From: Paenibacillus_E qinlingensis
Lineage (GTDB): Bacteria > Bacillota > Bacilli > Paenibacillales > NBRC-103111
Direction: 5' to 3'
Assembly: GCF_028746185.1 (NCBI RefSeq)
Contig: NZ_JAQIVH010000003.1
Location: 310,001 to 374,000 of the forward strand
Length of the DNA: 64,000 bases
Shown here: positions 1 through 6,937 of the stretch, piece after piece
How the letters are laid out: the number at the start of each line of letters is the position of its first letter
How positions within the stretch are numbered: the stretch's first letter is position 1
Translations under genes and position numbers: made by a program
Notes under the pieces: model-generated
Database searches by the model: none
What the model saw: only the letters and a program-made list of their open reading frames with translations
What the model was told of the DNA's origin: nothing

Positions 1-272
1 AAGACTACCGAAAAGCTAGTCGGGGACTTCAGCAAGCAGGATATGCGACAGATCCACACTATGCGGACAAGCTAATTACTATTATTGAGGGAAGTGATCT
101 GACACGTTTTGATCAAGTTGAAGAGGAAAGGGAGTATATGATGAGTTCGGATGATGCCAATAAAATTATTAACTTTTTATCCGCTGCTTGGATGAGCACG
201 GAGGATGTTGAAGCTAGGGAAGAGTTTCACCGTCTAGCCAATGAGCTTCGTAAAGTGTCAGGGCAGATGTGA
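1..272 (+). CDS. C-terminal part of a glucosaminidase-domain protein (partial)
   Basis: The reading frame is open from the left edge (first full codon at base 3) to TGA at 270-272, leaving 89 residues. The segment GYATDPHYADKLITIIE matches the typical end of the GH73 (FlgJ-like/LytG-like) endo-beta-N-acetylglucosaminidase domain that cleaves peptidoglycan glycan strands. About 50 further residues, rich in acidic and basic positions, follow that domain and are not recognised. The catalytic glutamate and any signal peptide lie outside the window, so activity and location cannot be judged. The family assignment rests on this short signature only. Confidence 0.7.
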   Translation, partial: DYRKASRGLQQAGYATDPHYADKLITIIEGSDLTRFDQVEEEREYMMSSDDANKIINFLSAAWMSTEDVEAREEFHRLANELRKVSGQM

Positions 273-297
273 ACCACCAATTGCAATGAAACTTAAA

Positions 298-341
298 AAG
301 AACACCGCCTCTTCCATTGAAGGAAGACACAGTGTTCTTTT
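298..341. terminator. Bidirectional rho-independent terminator
   Basis: The arms AAAGAACAC and GTGTTCTTT enclose an inner CTTCC/GGAAG stem. A T-run follows on the plus strand and an A-run precedes it, so it can end both the glucosaminidase gene and the minus-strand dehydrogenase gene converging on it. Confidence 0.8.
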
Positions 342-355
342 TCTATTAGAATATA

Positions 356-1642
356 CTACACCGCACTCGTAATATGATCCTCAATATACTGCTCCAACTT
401 AATCCGCACATACGGCGGCAAACCAGACAGCATACAACCATAGCGGAAGCTGCGACCTTCGGTCACGATGCGAATGACGCGACCCGTGATTGGAGGTAAT
501 CCAGCTTCCTGAGGGAAGTGGATGACGACGAACATATCCGGCGCAAGCAGCACATCGGTTGTGATCTGCAGTCCGCTCTCGGATAAATCGAAGAGAGTTC
601 CGTCAATATTTTGTCCGGAAAAAGAGCCTTCTTGCTCCCACTGATAAATGGACAGCTTCAAGTTAATATCCAGCTGTACCCGTGTATTCTTACGACGTTC
701 GCGACCCGAGAGCGGAGAAGCAACTTTCACCGGTTCCGTAGCAATAGGCTCACTTGGCTTTACAACCTCTTGCCCCATCCATTCCTCATAGCACTTAATG
801 ACAGCGCTAAGATCTTCTTCACCTAAGCCTTTGCTTAGGCCGATCTGGAATAGATTGGTGGCAGATTGCAGCATTGGCGTCGGCAATTGAAATTTACCAG
901 TTATTTCTTGTGCGAGCTGCAAATCTTTTAGCATCAACTTCAAGGAGAATTGATTGCTGAAATCGCGATCGAGAATTTTATCGCCTTTGAGCTCGACTTG
1001 CTTGCTATTGGCTCCGCCGGAGCGGACGATTTCTAAGAATTGGCTAGGATGAATGCCAGCCTTCGTTGCGATAGACAAGCCTTCGGCAAGTCCTGCAAGA
1101 TTAATTCCGACCATTGTATTGTGAGCGAGCTTCGCATAAGAACCAGAACCGCTCGGCCCTAGGTAAAGAGCTTTGCTGCCAAGTACGTGGAACAATTCTT
1201 GCTGCTCCTCGAATACTTCTCGGCTGCCGCCAACCATGAACGTAAGCGTAGCAGCTTCAGCAGCGGGCTTCGTACCTGTAACAGGCGCGTCGAGGAAGTC
1301 GACGAAATGTGCTGCGAGCTCTTCCGCGAGCTTTTGACTTGTTTGGGGAGATACGGTGCTGGTGTCAATAATGGTGAGTGCCGGATGAATTCCGCTCAGA
1401 ATACCTTGCTCACTGTAAAATGTTTCGAGAAGCGCAGCATCGTTGCTGAGCATCGTAAATAGGACATCGGAGTTGCGAGCGACTTCGGCAGGTGTGAGGC
1501 TAACTTCAGCCCCTAATCGCCCAAGCTCGTCCGCTTTTCCAGCAGTACGATTATATACAGTTACCATAAAACCTTTTTGAATAAGGTTAGCAGCCATGGG
1601 CCTACCCATTGTGCCAAGTCCAATAAAGCCGATACGTTTCAT
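356..1642 (-). CDS. Beta-hydroxyacid dehydrogenase fused to a C-terminal PilZ domain
   Basis: Residues 1-290 form a complete NAD(P)-dependent beta-hydroxyacid dehydrogenase of the 3-hydroxyisobutyrate/GLYR1 type. It has the dinucleotide motif GLGTMG (8-13), the substrate loop DAPVTGTKPAAEA (118-130) and the catalytic-type lysine K171 with N175 in SYAKLAHN. The family normally ends near residue 290-300. Here a ~25-residue linker leads into a PilZ domain (about 314-425) that carries both parts of the c-di-GMP signature: R317-x3-R321 and D352-x-S354-x-x-G357. There is no stop codon or frameshift between the parts, so this is a real fusion. PilZ domains normally bind cyclic di-GMP, so the enzyme or its location may respond to that messenger; this is inference. 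The substrate is unknown. The minus-strand gene is monocistronic and diverges from pgi. Confidence 0.88.
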   Translation of the reverse strand: MKRIGFIGLGTMGRPMAANLIQKGFMVTVYNRTAGKADELGRLGAEVSLTPAEVARNSDVLFTMLSNDAALLETFYSEQGILSGIHPALTIIDTSTVSPQTSQKLAEELAAHFVDFLDAPVTGTKPAAEAATLTFMVGGSREVFEEQQELFHVLGSKALYLGPSGSGSYAKLAHNTMVGINLAGLAEGLSIATKAGIHPSQFLEIVRSGGANSKQVELKGDKILDRDFSNQFSLKLMLKDLQLAQEITGKFQLPTPMLQSATNLFQIGLSKGLGEEDLSAVIKCYEEWMGQEVVKPSEPIATEPVKVASPLSGRERRKNTRVQLDINLKLSIYQWEQEGSFSGQNIDGTLFDLSESGLQITTDVLLAPDMFVVIHFPQEAGLPPITGRVIRIVTEGRSFRYGCMLSGLPPYVRIKLEQYIEDHITSAV

Positions 1643-1765
1643 GTCCTCACCTCTGACTTCATTTTAGCATGGGAATTAATACCTGTGAATTCCTTTCTCG
1701 CTTGCTTTTGGACAAGCAAATAAGTATGCTAGGAAAAGGTAAAAATAGAGATGGAGGCGAACCTA

Positions 1766-3121
1766 TTGAGTAAAAAATTACAATTTGATTACAGCAAGGC
1801 ATTATCTTTTTTGTCCCAGCATGAGGTCGATTATTTGTCGGCTCAAGTGGAGCTAGCCCATGATCAACTGCATAACAAAACAGGCGCAGGTTCTGACTAT
1901 TTAGGATGGGTAGATCTTCCTGAGAACTACAATCGTGAAGAGTTTGCCCGCATTCAAACATCTGCGAAGCAAATTCAATCGGATTCCGACGTTCTTGTTG
2001 TGATCGGTATTGGTGGCTCCTATCTAGGCGCACGTGCGGCACTAGAAATGTTGTCTCATTCTTTTTATAACATTTTGCCAAAAGATAAACGTAAAACACC
2101 TGAGATTTATTTCGTAGGAAATAACATCTCTTCTACATATGTCACACACTTGCTTCAATTGCTTGAAGGCAAAGATTTCTCCGTGAACGTGATCTCCAAA
2201 TCCGGTACAACAACGGAGCCAGCGATTGCTTTCCGTATTTTCCGCGAACTATTGGAGAAGAAGTACGGCAAGGAAGCCGCTCGCAAACGTATCTACGCAA
2301 CAACGGATCAAGAGAAGGGCGCGCTCAAAACTTTAGCAACAGCAGAAGGCTACGAAACGTTCGTTATTCCGGATGATGTTGGTGGACGATACTCCGTGTT
2401 AACCGCGGTTGGATTGCTTCCTATTGCGACAGCTGGCATTGACGTTGAAGCAATCATGAAAGGTGCGGCAGATGCGCAGCAAGAATTCTCGAATCCGAAA
2501 CTGAGCGAAAACCAAGCCTACCAATATGCAGCTGTTCGTAACTCCTTGTATCGTAAAGGCAAAACGATTGAGATCCTCGTGAACTATGAGCCATCCCTGC
2601 ATTTCGTTTCGGAGTGGTGGAAGCAATTGTTCGGTGAGAGCGAAGGGAAGGACTACAAAGGGATTTATCCTGCTTCCGTAGACTTCTCAACGGATCTTCA
2701 TTCCATGGGACAATTCGTTCAAGATGGTAATCGCATTTTGTTCGAAACGGTTATCCAAGTTGATCAAGTGGCTGATCATATCACGATCGGTACAGATGCA
2801 GATGATCTGGATGGTCTGAATTTCCTTAGCGGCAAAACCATGGATTTCGTAAACAAGAAGGCATTCCAAGGCACGATGCTTGCGCATACAGACGGTCAAG
2901 TACCGAACCTGATCGTAACATTGCCGGATATGACGCCTTACTCTTTCGGATACATGGTCTATTTCTTTGAAAAAGCATGCGGCATCAGCGGTTACTTGAT
3001 GGGTGTGAATCCGTTCGATCAACCGGGTGTTGAAGCGTACAAAAAGAACATGTTTGCTCTCTTAGGCAAGCCTGGCTATGAGAAAGAAAAAGCAGAACTT
3101 GAAGCTCGTTTGCAGCAGTAA
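1766..3121 (+). CDS. pgi: Glucose-6-phosphate isomerase
   Basis: A 451-residue cytoplasmic glycolytic isomerase interconverting glucose-6-phosphate and fructose-6-phosphate. Visible signatures are GIGGSYLGARAALE near the N-terminus, SKSGTTTEPAIAFR (sugar-phosphate-binding loop), and the C-terminal GISGYLMGVNPFDQPGVEAYK that carries the active-site lysine region. Length agrees with the ~450-residue Bacillus enzymes. I place the start at TTG 1766 because GGAGG (1753-1757) is correctly spaced for it, whereas the in-frame ATG at 1751 would overlap that ribosome binding site. The gene stands alone, with a terminator after it. Confidence 0.96.
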   Translation: MSKKLQFDYSKALSFLSQHEVDYLSAQVELAHDQLHNKTGAGSDYLGWVDLPENYNREEFARIQTSAKQIQSDSDVLVVIGIGGSYLGARAALEMLSHSFYNILPKDKRKTPEIYFVGNNISSTYVTHLLQLLEGKDFSVNVISKSGTTTEPAIAFRIFRELLEKKYGKEAARKRIYATTDQEKGALKTLATAEGYETFVIPDDVGGRYSVLTAVGLLPIATAGIDVEAIMKGAADAQQEFSNPKLSENQAYQYAAVRNSLYRKGKTIEILVNYEPSLHFVSEWWKQLFGESEGKDYKGIYPASVDFSTDLHSMGQFVQDGNRILFETVIQVDQVADHITIGTDADDLDGLNFLSGKTMDFVNKKAFQGTMLAHTDGQVPNLIVTLPDMTPYSFGYMVYFFEKACGISGYLMGVNPFDQPGVEAYKKNMFALLGKPGYEKEKAELEARLQQ

Positions 3122-3135
3122 TTAGCATCTCACAA

Positions 3136-3174
3136 AAAAAACGATCAATCCTATCGGATAGGTCGTTTTTTTGC
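3136..3174 (+). terminator. Terminator after pgi
   Basis: A CCTAT/ATAGG hairpin with an outer AACGA/TCGTT closure, followed by seven T residues. Confidence 0.75.
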
Positions 3175-3286
3175 ACCTTTTTTTCCATTATTTATGTGGT
3201 AAATTTTCTTTCTATATTGTCGAAGTCTAACGTTGTGTGTAGAATATAGTGAAACAGTTGTTTCCTTCTACCGAGAAAGGTTGGCT

Positions 3287-3928
3287 ATGCTAGCACATTA
3301 TCGCACAATCCATTCGTATGGTTCGTCTGAGATTATCATCAAGAAGTCACGTTTCATCGGTCATGCTAAACCCGTAGAGTCAGAAGAAGAAGCAATCCAG
3401 TTTATTGAAGCGATCAAGAAGGAACACAGGTCGGCGACGCATAATTGCAGTGCGTATATCATTGGTGAGCGGGATCAAATCCAGAAGCAATCCGATGATG
3501 GAGAACCCAGCGGTACCGCAGGGAAGCCGATTCTGGAAGTGATGAAGCATCAAGGGCTCAAGAATACCGTTGTCGCTGTTACTCGTTATTTTGGTGGCAT
3601 CATGTTAGGTGCTGGCGGACTTATTCGTGCTTATACGGATGGGGCTGTGGCAGGCATAGAAGCAGGAAAGCCGATTTATAAAGTAAATCATCAGCTCGTG
3701 CTGATTGAAGTCGATTATACATGGTATGGCAAGCTGGAAAATGAACTGAGAAATCAAGGGATGCTGTTAGGGGATATTGGATTTACGGACAAAGTAACCG
3801 TTCCTTGTTACCCCTTAGCAGCTGAAGCGGAAGCATTCATGAATTGGGCAACTGATGTTACACAAGGTCAAAGCTTGATCGTCGCGGGTAGGAACGAATA
3901 TATCGTTCATGAGAGCTTGCCTGAATAG
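3287..3928 (+). CDS. YigZ/IMPACT family protein
   Basis: 213 residues. The N-terminal ~115 residues are the IMPACT/UPF0029 domain: KKSRFIGHAKPVESEEEA, DDGEPSGTAGKPIL and VAVTRYFGGIMLGAGGL are the conserved blocks. The C-terminal ~70 residues are the DUF1949 ferredoxin-like domain of bacterial YigZ and B. subtilis YvyE. The eukaryotic relative IMPACT modulates the translation regulator Gcn2; the bacterial role is unsettled. The frame is open upstream to 3233, but ATG 3287 is preferred because AGAAAGG lies 6 nt before it and the protein then begins like its relatives. It precedes a TetR gene and may be co-transcribed with it. Confidence 0.88.
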   Translation: MLAHYRTIHSYGSSEIIIKKSRFIGHAKPVESEEEAIQFIEAIKKEHRSATHNCSAYIIGERDQIQKQSDDGEPSGTAGKPILEVMKHQGLKNTVVAVTRYFGGIMLGAGGLIRAYTDGAVAGIEAGKPIYKVNHQLVLIEVDYTWYGKLENELRNQGMLLGDIGFTDKVTVPCYPLAAEAEAFMNWATDVTQGQSLIVAGRNEYIVHESLPE

Positions 3929-3987
3929 GCAGGCTCCCCAGAAGACCCAACAAATTTCATATGAGCTGAGGATGCGGAGGGATAGGA

Positions 3988-4644
3988 ATGGCTAGGAAAG
4001 CAGTCGCGCAAGAGCTTAGCAGAGAACGAATTCTTACAGAGGCGCGGGAATTATTCGCTACTTTCGGCTATCGCGCTTTAACGATGCGAAGCATTGCTAA
4101 AGCAATGGGGTACAGTCATGGTGCGTTATATTACCATTTTAATGAGAAAGCTGAATTATTTTATGCACTAATTAAAGACGATTTCGCCTTACTGCTGCAG
4201 CGTCAGCGGGAAATGATTATTCGTGAGCATGGGTTTAGCGTGAATTTGCTCCAAAAGTTAATGATGGAATTCGTTTGGTTTGGGTTAAGTAATCCGAATC
4301 ACTACGAAATGATGTTTATGATTAACGAGCCAGAACTACAGCAGTACTCGCGTACCGAACAAGCGCAGTGCTTGGACATGTTTGCCATTGTGATTCGTGA
4401 AGTGATGGTAGATCAGCCAGGAGCTGAGAGTCGGAAGTTTACACTTCCTTGGAATTTGTTTATGTCTTTACATGGCTTTATCTCCTATTGTATTCAGTTT
4501 AAGCTATCCTACGAGGATGCACGCAAATTGGCTGACGAGCATATTCGCCTTATCTGTGTTAGTCTGGATGTCGATTCCGCTGAATTGCAACGTCCGTTAG
4601 TCAAAATGGTTGGGCCGAATGTACTTAAATCAATCGTGATATAG
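3988..4644 (+). CDS. TetR/AcrR family transcriptional regulator
   Basis: 218 residues. The N-terminal ~55 residues are a TetR helix-turn-helix: RERILTEARELFATFGYRAL, then TMRSIAKAMGYSHGALYYHF with the recognition-helix pattern GALYYHF. The remainder is an all-helical ligand/dimerisation domain of unknown specificity. The ATG is preceded by GCGGAGGG at good spacing. No divergently transcribed target gene is adjacent, so the regulon cannot be guessed from context; the upstream YigZ-family gene is the only close neighbour. Usual length for the family. Confidence 0.9.
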   Translation: MARKAVAQELSRERILTEARELFATFGYRALTMRSIAKAMGYSHGALYYHFNEKAELFYALIKDDFALLLQRQREMIIREHGFSVNLLQKLMMEFVWFGLSNPNHYEMMFMINEPELQQYSRTEQAQCLDMFAIVIREVMVDQPGAESRKFTLPWNLFMSLHGFISYCIQFKLSYEDARKLADEHIRLICVSLDVDSAELQRPLVKMVGPNVLKSIVI

Positions 4645-4649
4645 AAGAA

Positions 4650-4688
4650 ATATGGAAGCGAGACGTTCTGTCTTTGCTTCTTTTTTGC
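4650..4688 (+). terminator. Terminator after the tetR-type gene
   Basis: GAAGC-AGAC pairs with GTCT-GCTTC, followed by a run of six T. Confidence 0.78.
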
Positions 4689-4768
4689 ATAATGAGACAA
4701 ACTGTATTTTACAATACCCTGTATGTGCTTTAAAATGATGAAAAGACAGCGATGGAAGGATGATTACA

Positions 4769-4993
4769 TTGGATTTGAATATATGGTCGGAAGCGAACGT
4801 TGAATTTATGTTTGAAGGTATTACAAGAAAGCTGCGTATGGCAACAGGAGGATCCATTAAAGCCTCTAACGTGAAAGAAGAAAAGTACGAGGATTTGAAA
4901 GATCTTTATGATATGGTTACGAGCAAGGATCGTTTCAGCATTAGCGAGATTGATGCGATCACGACCGAGCTTGGAAAAATTCGTAAAGCATAG
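4769..4993 (+). CDS. DUF1128 family protein (YfkK-like)
   Basis: 74 residues, no signal peptide or membrane segment. The pattern ANVEFMFEGITRKL, KEEKYEDLKDLYDMV and FSISEIDAITTELGKIRK is that of the Bacillales DUF1128/UPF0435 family (B. subtilis YfkK), short helical proteins of unknown function. TTG 4769 is chosen because GGAAGGA (4754-4760) lies 8 nt before it; the ATG at 4760 overlaps that site and would add MIT. It stands alone between a terminator and a long gene-free region. Confidence 0.85.
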   Translation: MDLNIWSEANVEFMFEGITRKLRMATGGSIKASNVKEEKYEDLKDLYDMVTSKDRFSISEIDAITTELGKIRKA

Positions 4994-5202
4994 TAGACTC
5001 ATACTTATTCTAAAAGCAGACCGCCTCACCTCATAAGCTTGCCGCTGTTTCTGACCTTGTGTTGGAAGAGCGGTTTTTTATTGTGTATTCGCCTCGATAG
5101 CCGACCCACAAGCTCGAAGCTCGAAGCCCGAACGTGGAACTACGGGGGACAGCGCGGGGGCTGGATGGATCACTCTCGCTCATTGCTCCCCTTCCTCAAA
5201 AA

Positions 5203-5283
5203 TGCAAAAATACAACCTTTCTCACTAAATTAGGGTTGAAATTGATAAATACGTGCAAAAAGGCAACCTTTTTAGTGTATTTA
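5203..5283. repeat. Pair of diverged ~30-bp direct repeats
   Basis: Copies at 5203-5232 and 5254-5283 share TGCAAAAA, then CAACCTTT, then an A/T-rich tail. The start-to-start distance is 51 bp, close to the 51-bp step of the four-box element further right. Confidence 0.5.
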
Positions 5284-5602
5284 AGGATAATCTTTTGAAA
5301 TCAGTCCAAATTGATGCCTATTCGCATCAATTTCCAATAACGGTGGGGGGCACCCATTCGAAAAGTGCTCTTTTGCATTTCTGACCACAATAGAAAGTAT
5401 AAGTTTTCGGATCCCGAAAACATCTTTCTATTTGGCGATAAAACCATATAGGGATCTTTAGGCGTAGACCAAAGTCTCTCCTCGATAGAGGTTTTCTCAC
5501 AGGGTGAGAGAACTTTAAAGACTTCAGAGTTTTCAGAAAATCAACAACCGTACTCCAGCGGGCACTACATTCATAGCTTCCACTCACTTCCTTGCTACTC
5601 AT

Positions 5603-5834
5603 TACTCCACATTTTCCATAAGCCCACGGTACTCCGCTAACACGCTACTCCAACTGGCACAGGTTACTCCACAAGCAAACGGTACTCCACAAACACGCTA
5701 CTCCACAAGCCCACGCTACTCCACAAGACCACGGTACTCCAGTAGCGCACACTACTCCAACCAGCACACGCTACTCCAACCAGCACACGCTACTCCAACT
5801 AGCCCAGGGTACTCCACTAACACACGCTACTCCA
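5603..5834. repeat. Imperfect ~18-bp tandem repeat with TACTCC core
   Basis: Thirteen TACTCC cores start at 5603, 5630, 5646, 5665, 5683, 5699, 5717, 5735, 5753, 5772, 5791, 5810 and 5828. After the first, steps are 16-19 bp. The common unit reads roughly CACGCTACTCCACAAGCC, with alternation between ACGC and ACGG before the core. Copies are diverged, so it is an old array. The unit is too short for a CRISPR repeat plus spacer. Confidence 0.85.
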
Positions 5835-5936
5835 CTTTTCGCACATTCTTCTCTTTATCCTGACTACCTCCAACGCCCTCCTTACCCACCTATTTCGTTT
5901 CCCCTTACCTGCCGCAAGTCATCCTGATTGAGTAAA

Positions 5937-6121
5937 TAACTGGATTTTCTGCATCTAATTCGAGCCAAATCTCCGGTTTTTGGAAAACAACTGGATTTTC
6001 TCCCGTTAATTTCTGCACATTCCATCAAAACAGTCATTTTGAGCAAAATTAGCTGTAGGAAATCCAGTTAAACCCCAACAATGCTAGATTTCCCCGGATT
6101 TAGCTGTAGAAAATCCAGTTA
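5937..6121. repeat. Four-box dispersed element, copy A
   Basis: Four ~23-bp boxes sit at 5937-5959 (+), 5988-6010 (+), 6048-6070 (-) and 6099-6121 (-). The box begins TAACTGGATTTTCT and ends CTAAT or GTTAAT, an imperfect palindrome at its ends. Centre-to-centre steps are 51, 60 and 51 bp. Orientation ++-- makes boxes 1/4 and 2/3 complementary, so a transcript could fold into a nested hairpin. The same architecture recurs at 14803-14989 and 32190-32376. Confidence 0.8.
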
Positions 6122-6235
6122 ATCCACCCCAGCAACCCCAGCATCCCCAGTATCAGCCCCACACTGGCAGCAGCTGAGCTGATTTCTACTTTCAGCGATC
6201 CTAGTGACCGCCAAATGCTAGATACAGTAGCTAAA

Positions 6236-6775
6236 TCATTCAATCGGCATTCTGGAATCAGCGAGATCCAATCGCCAATCGTTACATTGCATGAAATGTC
6301 CAGGTGGATACTCGAATTCACACTCGCTCATCTGCGTAAAGTTAAGTTTACGACAAACAGCATTCGATGCTGGATTGTGAATGGAGGGAAAAGCATGCAT
6401 CCACCGAAATTTGGCTTCGGAACTCGCATGAGTAATAGCTGCAAGCAAAGCCGCACTAGCCAGCCCTCGTCCTTGAAAGTCTGGCAGGACACTCCAACCG
6501 ACTTCGTATACATGTTGTCCTTGCCATTGACTATCCCAGTAGCCAATACTACCCACGACTTCATGATTAGGCAGCAGTACGATGCTAAACATATGCCCCG
6601 TGCCTTTGCCGCTGATTGCGAGATACCGTTTGTGGCGAATTGCCAGCTGCTCCTCAGTCTCGGGACCACCCAGATGTTCCATCATCTCAGGAGAATTGAT
6701 GAGCCGAAGAAGTTCGAGGTTGGATTCGGACCAAGGTACGATGTTAACGAGTGTGCCCTTCACGTTCTCTGACAT
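6236..6775 (-). CDS. GNAT family N-acetyltransferase
   Basis: 179 residues, cytoplasmic. Residues ~10-160 form a GNAT fold of the RimJ/RimL-like acetyltransferase_3 type. The acetyl-CoA pyrophosphate loop is visible as GWSVLPDFQGRGLASAAL (Q-x-x-G-x-A pattern), followed by the motif B segment HNPASNAVCRKLNFTQ. The acceptor cannot be read from sequence. The promoter is unusually clear: TTGCCA, a 17-bp spacer that contains a LexA-type palindrome, then TATGAT, about 50-80 bp before the start codon. This points to SOS control. The gene diverges from the FAD/Rieske oxidoreductase gene. Confidence 0.87.
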   Translation of the reverse strand: MSENVKGTLVNIVPWSESNLELLRLINSPEMMEHLGGPETEEQLAIRHKRYLAISGKGTGHMFSIVLLPNHEVVGSIGYWDSQWQGQHVYEVGWSVLPDFQGRGLASAALLAAITHASSEAKFRWMHAFPSIHNPASNAVCRKLNFTQMSECEFEYPPGHFMQCNDWRLDLADSRMPIE

Positions 6776-6827
6776 TTACTCACTCCTAGCTAATTGTAAA
6801 TTTATATTTGGTTCTGATGTTAACTTC

Positions 6828-6856
6828 ATCATATCGGAACATATGTTCCATGGCAA
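6828..6856 (-). promoter_or_regulatory. Sigma-A promoter of the GNAT gene
   Basis: On the minus strand: -35 TTGCCA (6856-6851), 17-bp spacer, -10 TATGAT (6833-6828). Each hexamer has five of six consensus bases. Transcription would begin about 40 nt before the GNAT start codon at 6775. Confidence 0.75.
6836..6849. promoter_or_regulatory. LexA (SOS) box candidate
   Basis: The perfect 14-bp palindrome GGAACATATGTTCC fits 13 of 14 positions of the Gram-positive LexA/DinR consensus CGAACRNRYGTTYC. It lies wholly inside the -35/-10 spacer of the GNAT promoter, where LexA binding would exclude RNA polymerase. Confidence 0.75.
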
Positions 6857-6937
6857 ATTGTAATCCCCACTACATACATACAATTCCCCCACCAAGGACA
6901 AAATAGGTAGAAAATGGAACAAAAGGAGAACGTAAAA

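Larger units (their letters stand above)
4994..6235. other. Gene-free, repeat-rich region between convergent genes
   Basis: About 1.2 kb between the stop codons of the DUF1128 gene (plus) and the GNAT gene (minus). A weak hairpin with T-run lies near 5040-5080. A diverged direct repeat TGCAAAAA..CAACCTTT occurs at 5203-5232 and 5254-5283. An array of TACTCC repeats fills 5603-5834, and a four-box element fills 5937-6121. A 91-codon minus-strand frame at 5327-5602 has no usable ribosome binding site and no recognisable domain. No transposase remnant was seen. Confidence 0.7.

Noticed and set aside
5327..5602. 91-codon minus-strand frame with Cys/Arg-rich product
   Set aside because: No domain, GGAG too close to the ATG, and it is in repeat-rich DNA. 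It may be a decayed gene but nothing supports a call.
5603..5834. CRISPR array
   Set aside because: The period is ~18 bp with no spacer of 25-40 bp, the repeats are diverged, and no cas genes are present. The same holds for the 9-bp, 35-bp and 114-bp arrays.
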